Assembly (NCBI RefSeq): GCF_049514155.1
Contig: NZ_JBEKVH010000040.1
Coordinates: 1-26,806, forward strand
Source of the DNA: Roseiarcus sp049514155
GTDB taxonomy: Bacteria; Pseudomonadota; Alphaproteobacteria; Rhizobiales; Beijerinckiaceae
Length of the DNA: 26,806 bases
Direction of reading: 5' to 3'
Made by a program: the position numbers and the translations under genes. The notes under the pieces are model-generated. The model was given only the letters and a program-made list of their open reading frames with translations. It had not been told where the DNA came from and ran no database searches. Shown here one piece after another: positions 1 through 8,002 of the stretch (position 1 is its first letter; each line of letters starts with the position of its first letter).

Positions 1-1013
1 TCGACCGGGCCGCGGCCGTCGGCGGCGATCTTCTTCGCTTCGCGCTCGAAGGTCTCGATGAACAGGCGGCCGATCGTCTTGCGCTTGAGCTCCGGCTCGG
101 CGACGCCGTCGAGCGCGTTGAGAAAGTCGCGCTCGGCGGCGACATGGACGAGTGGGATGTTGAAATGGCCGCGGAACAGCTTGACCACCTGCTCGCCCTC
201 GCCGGCGCGCATCAGGCCGTGGTCGACAAAGACGCAGGTCAGCTGGTCGCCGATCGCCTCGTGGATCAGCACCGCCGCGACCGCCGAATCGACGCCGCCG
301 GACAGGCCGCAGATGACGCGGCCCTTGCCGACCTGGCGCTTGATCGCCGCGCGCGCCTCGGCGCGGAAGGCGGCCATCGTCCAGTCGCTCTTCATGCCCG
401 CGACCTTGTGGACGAAGTTGCGCAGCAGCTTCGCGCCGTCGGGGGTGTGGACGACCTCGGGGTGGAACATCAGGCCGTAATAGCGGCGCTTTTCATCGGC
501 GATCAGCGCGAAGGGCGCGTTCTCCGACGTCGCGACGCGGGAAAAGCCGGGCGGCAGGCGGGTGATGCGGTCGCCGTGGCTCATCCACACCACATGGCGC
601 TCGCCCGGCTTCCAGACGCCGTCGATGAGCGGGCTCTCGGCGCCGACGGCGACCTCGGCGCGGCCGAATTCGCGGTGGTGGCCGCTTTCGACCTCGCCGC
701 CGAGCTGGGCGGCCATGGTCATCTGGCCGTAGCAGATGCCGAGCACCGGCACGCCGGACTCGAAGATTGCCTGCGGCGCGCGCGGGCTGCCCTCGTCGGG
801 CACCGAGGCCGGACCGCCGGAGAGGATCACCGCTTTGGGCCTCAGCGCCGCGAAGGCGCGCTCGGCGCTCTGGAACGGCGCGATCTCGCAATAGACCCCC
901 GCCTCGCGCACCCGCCGCGCGATGAGCTGGGTCACCTGCGAGCCGAAATCGACGATCAGCAACTTGTCGTGAGCGAATACGGGCGGGTTCACGGGCTTCG
1001 CGTTCTCGGCCAT
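1..1013 (-). CDS. guaA: GMP synthase (glutamine-hydrolysing), 3' end cut by window edge
   Basis: Converts XMP to GMP with ATP and glutamine, the last step of guanine nucleotide synthesis in the cytoplasm. I translated it from the ATG at 1013 down to base 3, giving 337 of the roughly 520 residues usual for the family. The N-terminal class I glutamine amidotransferase domain is complete: LIVDFGSQ near residue 19, the nucleophile Cys94 in GICYGQ, and a FHPEV motif supplying the His/Glu of the triad. The ATP-pyrophosphatase loop SGGVDSAV follows, then the start of the synthetase domain. The C-terminal dimerisation part lies outside the window. The upstream gap holds a long inverted repeat. Identification is firm; only the missing end is uncertain. 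Confidence 0.97.
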   Translation of the reverse strand, partial: MAENAKPVNPPVFAHDKLLIVDFGSQVTQLIARRVREAGVYCEIAPFQSAERAFAALRPKAVILSGGPASVPDEGSPRAPQAIFESGVPVLGICYGQMTMAAQLGGEVESGHHREFGRAEVAVGAESPLIDGVWKPGERHVVWMSHGDRITRLPPGFSRVATSENAPFALIADEKRRYYGLMFHPEVVHTPDGAKLLRNFVHKVAGMKSDWTMAAFRAEARAAIKRQVGKGRVICGLSGGVDSAVAAVLIHEAIGDQLTCVFVDHGLMRAGEGEQVVKLFRGHFNIPLVHVAAERDFLNALDGVAEPELKRKTIGRLFIETFEREAKKIAADGRGPV

Positions 1014-1178
1014 GGCGTTCCTGGCGACTCGCGTTTCAAGGGAACCCATCGCTTAGGCGAGCGCGCGGGCAAGCGCAATCGCCGCGGCGCCGCGCCCTTC
1101 GAGACGCGCCGCTCGCGCGGCGCTCCTCAGGGCGAGGGGGAGAGCGAGGGCGGCATAGGAATGGCGGTTCGGCAAACC

Positions 1179-1318
1179 GCGCCGTCGACCGCTTGGTTGC
1201 AGAACTTCCACGCTTGCCGGCCTGTCAAGGACCGAAGGGCGCTTCGCGGCGGCCCGGAGGGCCGTCCTTGACAGGCCGGCAAGCGCGGAAAAAGAGGCTG
1301 CCAAGCGGTCGACGGCGC
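1179..1318. repeat. Long interrupted inverted repeat between guaA and tam
   Basis: Two arms of about 54-55 bases face each other. The outer 18 bases (1179-1196 against 1301-1318) and the inner 22 bases (1211-1232 against 1264-1285) are perfect complements. The 14-15 bases between them match only partly. The loop is 31 bases. No convincing reading frame crosses it. As RNA it would fold into a very long hairpin; as DNA it resembles a small palindromic mobile or dispersed element. It has no T-run, so it is not a classical intrinsic terminator. Which of these it is cannot be told from one copy. Confidence 0.85.
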
Positions 1319-1462
1319 TCTCTGGCCGCGGCGGGCCCAGCGAAGGGCGCGGACCGCGGGCGCATTTCGCAGGCAGTCGCGCGCGCTCCCTTCATCCCGG
1401 GCCGCGCCGCGGCCGCGGCGCGCTTCGAGGCGCGGGGAGAGCGTCACGCGCCGCCTCGCCTG

Positions 1463-1500
1463 CGCCATCAAAGCGCTTTAACCCGCCATCAAAGCGCTTA
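1463..1500. promoter_or_regulatory. Twin palindromic sites upstream of tam
   Basis: The 16-base word cgccatcaaagcgctt occurs twice, at 1463-1478 and 1484-1499. Each copy contains a palindromic core: AAAGCGCTTT at 1470-1479 and AAAGCGCTTA at 1491-1500. The centres are exactly 21 bases apart, two helical turns. This is the geometry of a pair of operators bound side by side. AAGCGCTT-type cores with a central CG are typical of LacI-family operators, but no such regulator gene lies in the window. The end of the pair is 54 bases before the tam start codon. Confidence 0.55.
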
Positions 1501-1554
1501 GATTGGCCGGCAGACGTCTCGCCGCAGGCGGTTTGACGAGGGGGAATTACGCTG

Positions 1555-2385
1555 ATGACGGATGCCCCGCGCGTCGCGGACGCGCAGACGGCGGCGAGGC
1601 TGACGACCGAATGGGACGCCGCGCTCTACTTCAAGTTCGGGGCCGAGCGCGCCCAGCCGGCGCACGACCTGCTCGCCCGGGTCGACTTCACGCCGCGCCG
1701 AATCGTCGATCTCGGCTGCGGGCCCGGCGCCAGCACGCGCATGCTGATGGACCGCTTCCCGCAGGCGGAGATCGTCGCCGTCTCCAATTCCGAGCCGATG
1801 CTCGCCGAGGCGCGCCGCAGCCTGCCCGGCATGACTTTCGATCAGACGGATATTTCCGAATGGCGGCCGCATCAGCCTGCTGACCTCATCTTCGCCAACT
1901 CGTCGCTGCAATGGCTGCGCAAACACGAGATTTTGTTCCCCCGCCTGATGAGCTGCCTCGCCGAGGGCGGCGCGCTGGCGGTGCAGATGGCCGACAACCT
2001 CCACGAGCCGAGCCATTCGCTGATGCGCATGATCGCCGCGGACGGCCCGTGGTCGAACCGACTGGCGCCGATCGCCGAGACGCGCGCCGTCATCGGCACC
2101 CACATCGACTATTACAACTGGCTGAAGCCGCTTTCCGACCGGCTCGACATCTGGGAGACGACCTACGTCCATCCGCTGAGCGGCGTCGACGAGGTGGTCG
2201 ACTGGTTCCGCAGCGGCGCCCTGAGGCCGTTCCTCGATCCGCTCGGTCCGCACGAACAGGCTGAGTTCCTCGATCGCTACAAGCGCGACCTCGCCGACGC
2301 CTACGACGCCGATCCCGACGGCAGCCTGCTGTTTCTCTATCCGCGCCTGTTCATCTACGCGCGCAAGGGGAAGGCGAAGGCGTAG
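1555..2385 (+). CDS. tam: Trans-aconitate 2-methyltransferase
   Basis: SAM-dependent methyltransferase that methylates trans-aconitate, a spontaneous inhibitory by-product of the aconitase step of the TCA cycle. The product is 276 residues, close to the family's usual length. Family hallmarks are visible in order: the N-terminal W-D-x-x-L-Y-F-K-F and ERAQPAHDLL region, the SAM-binding DLGCGPG loop at about 52-58, the LIFANSSLQWL segment, an AVQMADN motif, a D-I-W-x-T-T-Y block and a C-terminal YPRLFIYAR. These agree with E. coli Tam nearly block for block from memory. A GAGGGGGA ribosome site about nine bases upstream supports the ATG at 1555. The twin palindromes at 1463-1500 probably control it. 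It is followed by a dispersed hairpin element and looks monocistronic. Confidence 0.93.
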   Translation: MTDAPRVADAQTAARLTTEWDAALYFKFGAERAQPAHDLLARVDFTPRRIVDLGCGPGASTRMLMDRFPQAEIVAVSNSEPMLAEARRSLPGMTFDQTDISEWRPHQPADLIFANSSLQWLRKHEILFPRLMSCLAEGGALAVQMADNLHEPSHSLMRMIAADGPWSNRLAPIAETRAVIGTHIDYYNWLKPLSDRLDIWETTYVHPLSGVDEVVDWFRSGALRPFLDPLGPHEQAEFLDRYKRDLADAYDADPDGSLLFLYPRLFIYARKGKAKA

Positions 2386-2390
2386 ACGCG

Positions 2391-2448
2391 CCCTCATCCG
2401 GCGCTTCGCGCGCCCTCTCCCGCTTGCGGGAGAGGATTGGGGTGAGGG
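2391..2448. repeat. Dispersed palindromic element of alphaproteobacterial type
   Basis: The block begins ccctcatcc and ends gggtgaggg, an outer imperfect inverted repeat. It encloses a perfect 10-base stem, cctctcccgc (2414-2423) against gcgggagagg (2426-2435), with a two-base gap. From general knowledge this pattern is a common intergenic repeat in Bradyrhizobium, Rhizobium and related genomes. It starts five bases after the tam stop and may act as a transcript 3' structure. I saw no second full copy in the window. Confidence 0.75.
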
Positions 2449-2523
2449 CAAGTCCCGCCGCCCAACTTGCCAAACGGCGACGAACGGCGCAGGGAATCGC
2501 CTCCCTTTCGCTTTCAGCTTCAC

Positions 2524-3246
2524 ATGCGCAAGCGCGCCGATCGTCTTCTCGTCGAACGCGGATTCTTCGCCAGCCGCGCGCGCGCCCAGGCGGCGATCGC
2601 CGCCGGGCTGGTCCGCGCCGACGGCGAGACCGTGCGCAGGCCGTCGGACGCGCTCGCCGAGGATGCGCGGATCGAGGCGAGCGAGCCGCACCCCTGGGTC
2701 TCGCGCGGCGGGATCAAGCTCGCCGCGGCGCTCATCGCCTTCGGCCTCGATCCCAAGGGCCTCGCCTGCCTCGACGTCGGCGCTTCGACCGGCGGCTTCA
2801 CCGAAGTTCTGCTCAAGCGTGGCGCGGCCTCGGTCGTCGCGGTCGACGTCGGCCATGGCCAGCTCGACCCGCGCCTCGCCGCCGACCCGCGGGTGAGCGC
2901 GCACGAGGGGCTCGACGCGCGCCGGCTCACCGCCGAGATCGCCGGCGCGCCGGAGGCGATCGTCGTCGACGTCAGCTTCATCTCGCAGACGCTGGTGCTG
3001 CCTGCGGTGCTGCCGCTGGCGGCGCGGCCGGCCTGGCTCGTCAGCCTGATCAAGCCGCAGTTCGAGGTCGGCCGCGACAAGCTCACCAAAGGGGCGGTGA
3101 AAGACCCCGCCGACCTCAAGGCCGCCTGCGCCGCGGTGCGCGCCTGCGTCGAGGGGCTCGGCTGGTCGAGCCTCGGTCTCGTCCCCTCGCCGATCGCCGG
3201 CGGCGACGGGGCGCGCGAATTCCTCTATGCAGCACGATATGAGTGA
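2524..3246 (+). CDS. tlyA: TlyA-family rRNA (cytidine-2'-O)-methyltransferase
   Basis: TlyA enzymes 2'-O-methylate cytidines in 16S and/or 23S rRNA; the older name 'haemolysin A' is misleading. The product is 240 residues from ATG 2524. An upstream TTG at 2467 would add 19 unconserved residues, so I reject it. Residues 1-60 form an S4 RNA-binding domain (RADRLLVERGFFASRARAQ, then WVSRGGIKL). The FtsJ/RrmJ-type fold follows, with the SAM loop DVGASTGGFT at about 83-92, VDVSFIS, and LIKPQFEVGR near residue 178. The last eight bases overlap the next gene, so the two are likely co-translated. Short 140-residue forms lacking S4 also exist; this is the full-length type. Confidence 0.92.
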   Translation: MRKRADRLLVERGFFASRARAQAAIAAGLVRADGETVRRPSDALAEDARIEASEPHPWVSRGGIKLAAALIAFGLDPKGLACLDVGASTGGFTEVLLKRGAASVVAVDVGHGQLDPRLAADPRVSAHEGLDARRLTAEIAGAPEAIVVDVSFISQTLVLPAVLPLAARPAWLVSLIKPQFEVGRDKLTKGAVKDPADLKAACAAVRACVEGLGWSSLGLVPSPIAGGDGAREFLYAARYE

Positions 3247-4498
3247 AGCCCGCCGCGAACTGACGATCGTCGCGCTCAACGCGCGCGGCGAAGGCGTCGC
3301 GACCGACGGGACCGTCGCCCCTTTGGCGCTGCCTGGCGAAACGGCGCTCACCGAAGCGGACGGCGAGCGGGCGCGCGTCGTCGCGATTGCCGTCGCGAGC
3401 GCCGACCGCGCCGAGCCGATCTGCGCCTATTTCGGCCGCTGCGGCGGCTGCGCGGCGCAGCACATGAGCGCGCGTCTTTATTCGGCATGGAAGCGCGACG
3501 GCGTCGTGCGCGCGTTGAGCCGCGCCGGCGTCGCCGCCGAGGTCGGGCCGCTGATCGACGTCCACGGCGAGGGCCGGCGCCGCGCGACCTTCCACGCGCG
3601 CTTCGTCGACGGCCATGAGCAGGTCGGCTTCATGCGCGCGCGCGCCCACGACATCATCGCCGTCGACGCCTGCCCGCTGTTCGCGCCCGGTCTCGCCGGC
3701 GCGATTCGCTCCGCCAACGCGCTCGCCGCGGCGGTGCGCGGAATCAGCAAGCCGCTCGACATCCAGGCGACGGCGACGCTGGGCGGGCTCGATTTCGACC
3801 TGCGCGGCTCGGGCGCGCCCGACGACCTGACGCGGCGCAAGCTCGTCGCCGCCGCCGAGCGGCTCGATCTGGCGCGCCTTTCCGTCCATGGCGAAACCAT
3901 CGTCGAACGCCGGCCGCCTGAGATCCTGTTCGGCGACGTGCTGGCGATTCCGCCGCCGGGCGGCTTCCTCCAGGCGTCCGAGGCGGGCGAGCGCGCGCTC
4001 GCCGACGGCGCGGCGGCGGCGCTCGTCGGCGCGAAGCGGGTCGCCGATCTCTTTTGCGGCGCCGGCGCCTTCGCGCTGCGGCTGGCGCGCGCGCACGAGG
4101 TCTTCGCCGTCGATTCCGACGCGGCGGCGCTCGCCGCGCTCACGCGCGCCGCCGGCGCGGCGACCGGATTGCGCGCTGTCCACGCCGAGACCCGCGATCT
4201 CTTCCGCCGGCCGCTCACCGGCGCGGAGTTGGCGCGCTTCGACGCGGTTCTGTTTGACCCGCCGCGCGCCGGGGCCGAGGCTGAGGCGCGCGCGCTCGTC
4301 GCGGGCGGCCCGCCGCTGGTCGTCGCGGTCTCCTGCAACGCCGACAGCTTCGCCCGCGACGCGCGCATCCTGATCGGCGGGGGCTACGAAATCGGGCCGG
4401 TCGCAGCGCTTGACCAGTTCCGTTTTTCGCCCCATGTCGAGCTCCTCGCCGCCTTCCGGCGCCGGCCGGTCAAGCGCCGCAAAGGACCGCTGGGGTGA
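3239..4498 (+). CDS. Fe-S class I RNA m5U methyltransferase (TrmA/RlmD family)
   Basis: SAM-dependent enzyme that makes 5-methyluridine in rRNA or tRNA. The 419-residue product has an N-terminal TRAM-like segment. The four-cysteine [4Fe-4S] signature is Cys62-x5-Cys68-x2-Cys71 (CAYFGRCGGC) with Cys145 (VDACPLF). The Rossmann methyltransferase domain shows ADLFCGAGAF, then FDPPRAGAEAEA. The catalytic cysteine is in VAVSCNADSFARD. An ATG at 3227 is also in frame; I prefer 3239, which overlaps the tlyA stop by eight bases. Its own stop TGA overlaps the GTG start of the next gene. Whether the target is 23S U1939, U747 or tRNA U54 cannot be read from sequence, so I give no symbol. Confidence 0.9.
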   Translation: MSEARRELTIVALNARGEGVATDGTVAPLALPGETALTEADGERARVVAIAVASADRAEPICAYFGRCGGCAAQHMSARLYSAWKRDGVVRALSRAGVAAEVGPLIDVHGEGRRRATFHARFVDGHEQVGFMRARAHDIIAVDACPLFAPGLAGAIRSANALAAAVRGISKPLDIQATATLGGLDFDLRGSGAPDDLTRRKLVAAAERLDLARLSVHGETIVERRPPEILFGDVLAIPPPGGFLQASEAGERALADGAAAALVGAKRVADLFCGAGAFALRLARAHEVFAVDSDAAALAALTRAAGAATGLRAVHAETRDLFRRPLTGAELARFDAVLFDPPRAGAEAEARALVAGGPPLVVAVSCNADSFARDARILIGGGYEIGPVAALDQFRFSPHVELLAAFRRRPVKRRKGPLG

Positions 4499-5907
4499 AC
4501 GACGCTTCCGCTTTTCTCGATCGGCTGGCGCAAATTGTCGGCGCCGCCAACGTCGTCGTCGATCCCGATCTCGTCGCCCCCTATCTCGAAGAGCCGCGCG
4601 GGCTGTTCCGCGGCCGCGCGATCGCGGTCGTGCGCCCAGGCTCGACCGCCGAAGTGGCGGCGGTGGTCTCGGCCTGCGCCGCGGCGGACGTGGCGATCGT
4701 GCCGCAAGGCGGCAACACCGGCCTGGTCGGCGGCCAGATTCCCGACGCCGGCGGCGGCGAACTGCTGCTGTCGCTGAAGCGGCTCAACCGCATCCGCGAG
4801 GTCGACGTCGACGCCGACGCGATGATCGTCGAAGCGGGCGTGACGCTGGCCGAGGCGCAGGCGGCGGCGGAGGCGGTCGACCGGCTATTCCCGCTGGCGC
4901 TCGCCTCGGAAGGAACCGCCACCATCGGCGGCAATCTCTCCTCCAACGCCGGCGGCGTCGCGGTCATCGCCTATGGCAACGCGCGCGACCTGACGCTCGG
5001 CGTCGAGGTCGTGCTCGCCGACGGGCGCGTCGCCAATCTCCTCTCCAAGCTGCGCAAGGACAACACCGGCTACGACCTCAAGGACCTGTTCGTCGGCGCC
5101 GAGGGCACGCTCGGGATCGTCACCGCTGCGTCGCTGAAGCTGTTCGCGCGGCCGCGCGCGCGCGCGACCGCCTTCGTCGGCCTCGCCGACCCCGGGCGCG
5201 CGCTGGCGCTGCTGAAAATGGCGCGCGCGCGCTTCGGCCAGCAGGTCACCAGCTTTGAAATCATGCCGCGCATCGGCATGGAGTTCGTGCTCGCCTACGA
5301 CGCGAACGCGCGCGATCCGCTCGGCGACGCGCATCCGTGGTACGCGCTGATCGAGGTCAGCGCGCAGCAAGAAGACGGCCTCGACGACGCGTTGACCGCC
5401 CTGCTCGGCGACGCGCTCGAGCGCGAGCTGATCGCCGACGCGGCGCTCGCCGCGACGCTCGAGCAGCGCGAGGCGTTCTGGCGCTTACGCGAATCGATGT
5501 CGGACGCCCAGAAGCCGCAAGGCGGTTCGATCAAGCACGACGTGTCGACGCCGGTCGGCGCGGTTCCCGCCTTCATCGCCGAGGCGACGGCGGCGGTCGC
5601 CGCGTTCATGCCGACTGCACGCGTGGTCGCGTTCGGCCATCTGGGCGACGGCAACACCCATTTCAACGTCAGCCAGCCGATCGGCGCCGATACGGCGGCG
5701 TTTCTCGGCCAGTGGTCGGCGATGAACGAGGTCGTCCATGCGGTCGTCGCGCGATACGCCGGCTCGATCTCAGCCGAGCACGGGATCGGCGCGCTGAAGC
5801 GCGACCTGTTGAAGCGGGTCAAGGACCCCGTCGCCCTCGACTTGATGCGGGCGCTGAAAGGCGCGCTCGACCCCCGCGGCCTGCTCAATCCCGGCAAGGT
5901 TCTTTGA
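4495..5907 (+). CDS. FAD-binding D-2-hydroxyacid dehydrogenase (D-2-hydroxyglutarate/D-lactate type)
   Basis: Flavoenzyme of the vanillyl-alcohol-oxidase superfamily that oxidises a D-2-hydroxyacid to the 2-oxoacid, probably passing electrons to ETF or the quinone pool. The product is 470 residues. The FAD-binding PP loop QGGNTGLVGG is at 71-80, followed by SEGTATIGGNLSSNAGG and the FVGAEGTLGIVT block. The C-terminal cap has HLGDGNTHFN (His382) and EHGIGALKRD (Glu428, His429), the metal/substrate histidines of the D-2HGDH and D-LDH group. Translation starts at a GTG that overlaps the preceding stop (GTGA), indicating coupling. The substrate is inferred only to class; D-2-hydroxyglutarate is the commonest assignment for this length. 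Confidence 0.9.
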   Translation: MNDASAFLDRLAQIVGAANVVVDPDLVAPYLEEPRGLFRGRAIAVVRPGSTAEVAAVVSACAAADVAIVPQGGNTGLVGGQIPDAGGGELLLSLKRLNRIREVDVDADAMIVEAGVTLAEAQAAAEAVDRLFPLALASEGTATIGGNLSSNAGGVAVIAYGNARDLTLGVEVVLADGRVANLLSKLRKDNTGYDLKDLFVGAEGTLGIVTAASLKLFARPRARATAFVGLADPGRALALLKMARARFGQQVTSFEIMPRIGMEFVLAYDANARDPLGDAHPWYALIEVSAQQEDGLDDALTALLGDALERELIADAALAATLEQREAFWRLRESMSDAQKPQGGSIKHDVSTPVGAVPAFIAEATAAVAAFMPTARVVAFGHLGDGNTHFNVSQPIGADTAAFLGQWSAMNEVVHAVVARYAGSISAEHGIGALKRDLLKRVKDPVALDLMRALKGALDPRGLLNPGKVL

Positions 5908-5928
5908 TCGGCCGCTCCGCGCTAGAAT
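5900..5928 (+). promoter_or_regulatory. Possible sigma-70 promoter before the NAGPA gene
   Basis: TAGAAT at 5923-5928 is a good -10 hexamer. TTCTTT at 5900-5905 could be a -35 with a 17-base spacer, overlapping the end of the preceding dehydrogenase gene. The distance to the ATG at 5958 is suitable. The weak -35 keeps confidence low. Confidence 0.35.
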
Positions 5929-5957
5929 TGCCGCGATTCGCACCCCAGGAGGCCGAT

Positions 5958-6749
5958 ATGCGCGCCCGCGGCGCCAAGCGCCGGCCGACGGCCGCGGGAT
6001 GGCTCGCCGCCTTCGGCGCGCTGACGGTTCTGCTCGCGCCGCTCGCCGCCGCGCCGGCGCAGGCCGCGCCCGCCTGCGCGCCGCGCGACTTCGCCTCGGC
6101 GCGCTACGCCGTTTGCAGCTTCGACGCGCGCCGCGACGACATCCGCCTCTACTGGGCCGACGCGCAGCGCAAGCCCTACGGCAGTTTCGCCGCGCTCGCC
6201 CAGGACTTGGCCGCGCACGGGCGGACGCTGCGCTTCGCGATGAACGGCGGCATGTTCGGCGACGATCTCGCGCCGGTCGGCCTCTATATCGAGGACGGCA
6301 AGCGGCGCGTGCGCGCCGACACCCGCGCCGGCCCCAGCAATTTCCATCTCCTGCCCAATGGCGTGTTCTGGATCGGCGACGGCGTCGCCGGCGTCGAGGA
6401 GACCTCGCGCTATCTCGCCGCGCCGCCCCCGACGCGTTTCGCCACCCAGTCCGGTCCGATGCTGGTGATCGACGGCCGCATCCATCCCAAGATCCTGCCG
6501 ACCGGCACTTCGGAGAAGATCCGCAACGGCGTCTGCGTGCGCGACGGGACGACGGCGATCTTCGCCATCGCCGAGGAGCCGGTCACGTTCTACGACTTCG
6601 CCCTGCTGTTCCGCGATGGGCTCGGCTGCGCCAACGCCTTGTTCCTCGACGGCTCGGTGTCGTCGCTCTACGCGCCGGAGCTTGGACGCGACGACGAATT
6701 GACGCCGCTCGGACCGATGATCGGCGTCAGCGCGCCGGCGTCGCCGTAA
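5958..6749 (+). CDS. Exported phosphodiester glycosidase (NAGPA) domain protein
   Basis: A 263-residue protein with a clear signal peptide: basic start (MRARGAKRRP), hydrophobic stretch, and a likely cleavage after AAPAQA around residue 36. The mature part matches the NAGPA/DUF2233 family: AMNGGMFGDD, then VGLYIEDGK, ATQSGPMLVIDG, RNGVCVRDG, and LFLDGSVSSLYAP near the end. Family members hydrolyse phosphodiester-linked sugars or act in cell-surface polysaccharide remodelling; in most bacteria the substrate is unknown. An AGGAGG ribosome site at 5947-5952 fixes the start. The 3' end overlaps the convergent acetyltransferase gene by 23 bases. Periplasmic or secreted location is inferred. Confidence 0.86.
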   Translation: MRARGAKRRPTAAGWLAAFGALTVLLAPLAAAPAQAAPACAPRDFASARYAVCSFDARRDDIRLYWADAQRKPYGSFAALAQDLAAHGRTLRFAMNGGMFGDDLAPVGLYIEDGKRRVRADTRAGPSNFHLLPNGVFWIGDGVAGVEETSRYLAAPPPTRFATQSGPMLVIDGRIHPKILPTGTSEKIRNGVCVRDGTTAIFAIAEEPVTFYDFALLFRDGLGCANALFLDGSVSSLYAPELGRDDELTPLGPMIGVSAPASP

Positions 6750-7302
6750 GATCGTCGGGCGGCCGCGAATCGCCTGGCCCAAGCACGCGCTGCATGATCG
6801 GCGTATCGACCCAGCGACCGTGCTTGAAGCCGACCGAGCGCAGCGTCCCGACCGGCTCGAAACCGTAACGCCGATGCAGGGCGATCGATGCTGAATTGCC
6901 GCTGTCGCCGATGATCGCCACCATCCACCGCCACGGGCCGGCTTCGCAGCGGGCGATGAGTTCGGCGAGCAGCGCGCCGCCGATTCCTCGCCCGCCGCGG
7001 CCCGGCGCGACATAGACGCTGTCTTCCAGCGTATGACGATAGGCCGGGCGCGCATGGTAGGGCGCGGCGTAGCAATAGCCGACGATTTCGCCGTCGATCT
7101 CGGCGACGAGATAGGGCGCGCCGACCGCCAGCACCTTCAGTCGGCGCGCCCGCATCTCCTCGTCGGTCGGCGCAGCCTCCTCGAAGGTCGCGAGCCCCCG
7201 CTCGACGTGATGGGCGTAGATCCGCGCGACCGCCTCCATATCCGCCTCGGCGGCGTCGCGCACGACCAGGCTTCCGACCCCCGTGGCGGTTCTTTCGTTC
7301 AC
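6727..7302 (-). CDS. GNAT N-acetyltransferase, phosphinothricin acetyltransferase-like
   Basis: A 191-residue cytoplasmic acetyltransferase of the Pat/Bar/YwnH subgroup. Seen: VRDAAEADMEAVARIYAHHV at the start, TFEEAAPT, the YCYAAPYHARPAYRHTLEDSVYV region, the acetyl-CoA pyrophosphate loop GRGGRGIGGAL, then SIALHRRYGFEPVGTLRSVGFKHGRWVD. This series is typical of enzymes acetylating phosphinothricin, methionine sulfoximine or related amino acids. Translation starts at GTG 7302, preceded by a strong AAGGAG. It diverges from the exporter gene at 7370. Its tail (about 15 residues) extends over the convergent NAGPA gene. The natural substrate is unknown. Confidence 0.9.
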   Translation of the reverse strand: MNERTATGVGSLVVRDAAEADMEAVARIYAHHVERGLATFEEAAPTDEEMRARRLKVLAVGAPYLVAEIDGEIVGYCYAAPYHARPAYRHTLEDSVYVAPGRGGRGIGGALLAELIARCEAGPWRWMVAIIGDSGNSASIALHRRYGFEPVGTLRSVGFKHGRWVDTPIMQRVLGPGDSRPPDDLTATPAR

Positions 7303-7369
7303 GACTTCGCTCCTTTCGCGCCCCAGCGTCGCACGCTAAAGGTCGCCGCCCCATAACGCGAGATCGCAA

Positions 7370-8002
7370 ATGCCGCACTTCGCCAGTTGGATCGCCTTCG
7401 CGCTCATCGTGCTCGGCATGGTGCTGACGCCGGGCCCCAACATGATCTATCTCGTCTCGCGCTCGATCTGCCAGGGGCCGGCGGCCGGGCTGGTGTCGCT
7501 CGGCGGCGTCGCGCTCGGCTTCGTCTTCTACATGCTCAGCGCCGCTTTCGGCGTCACCGCGCTGGTGATCGCCGTGCCTTACGCCTATGACGCGCTGCGC
7601 ATCGCCGGCGCGCTCTATCTGCTCGCTCTCGCCTGGCAGGCGGTCCGGCCGGGCGGGCGCTCGCCGTTTCAGCTGCGCGACCTGCCGAAGGACGGCCCGC
7701 GGCGGCTGTTCGCGATGGGCCTGGTCACCAGCCTGCTCAATCCCAAGGTGGCGGCGCTCTATCTGTCGCTGCTGCCGCAATTCATCGACCCGAAGCTCGG
7801 CCATGTGCTCGGCCAATCGCTCGCGCTCGGCTTCACCCAGATCGCGATCAGCCTCTGCGGCAACGCGACGATCGCGCTCGCCGCCGGTTCGATCGCCCTC
7901 TTCCTCGCCCGCCGCCCGACCTGGGCCGTCGTCCAGCGCTGGCTGATGGCGACCGTGCTTGCCGGTCTGGCGATCAGGATGGCGACGGAAGCGCGGCGAT
8001 AG
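7370..8002 (+). CDS. LysE/RhtB-family amino acid exporter
   Basis: A 210-residue inner-membrane protein with about six hydrophobic segments, the normal size for the family. The signature TPGPNMIYLVSRSI lies at about 21-34, followed by GGVALGFVFYML. LYLLALAWQAVR is near residue 80 and GLVTSLLNPKVAALYLSLLPQFI around 117-140. Such proteins export amino acids or homoserine lactones by proton antiport. It diverges from the GNAT gene across 67 bases, so the two may share a control region; an acetyltransferase plus exporter pair could protect against a toxic amino acid analogue (inference). The ribosome site is weak (GAG). Confidence 0.9.
   Translation: MPHFASWIAFALIVLGMVLTPGPNMIYLVSRSICQGPAAGLVSLGGVALGFVFYMLSAAFGVTALVIAVPYAYDALRIAGALYLLALAWQAVRPGGRSPFQLRDLPKDGPRRLFAMGLVTSLLNPKVAALYLSLLPQFIDPKLGHVLGQSLALGFTQIAISLCGNATIALAAGSIALFLARRPTWAVVQRWLMATVLAGLAIRMATEARR

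Noticed and set aside
1477..1493. Possible CtrA site (TTAA-N7-TTAA)
   Set aside because: Only the first TTAA half is present; the second half reads TCAA and is part of the twin palindrome.
1498..3351. Open frame of 617 codons on the minus strand
   Set aside because: It lies opposite tam and the TlyA gene and is rich in Arg/Ala/Asp with no family pattern; long antisense frames are expected at this GC content.
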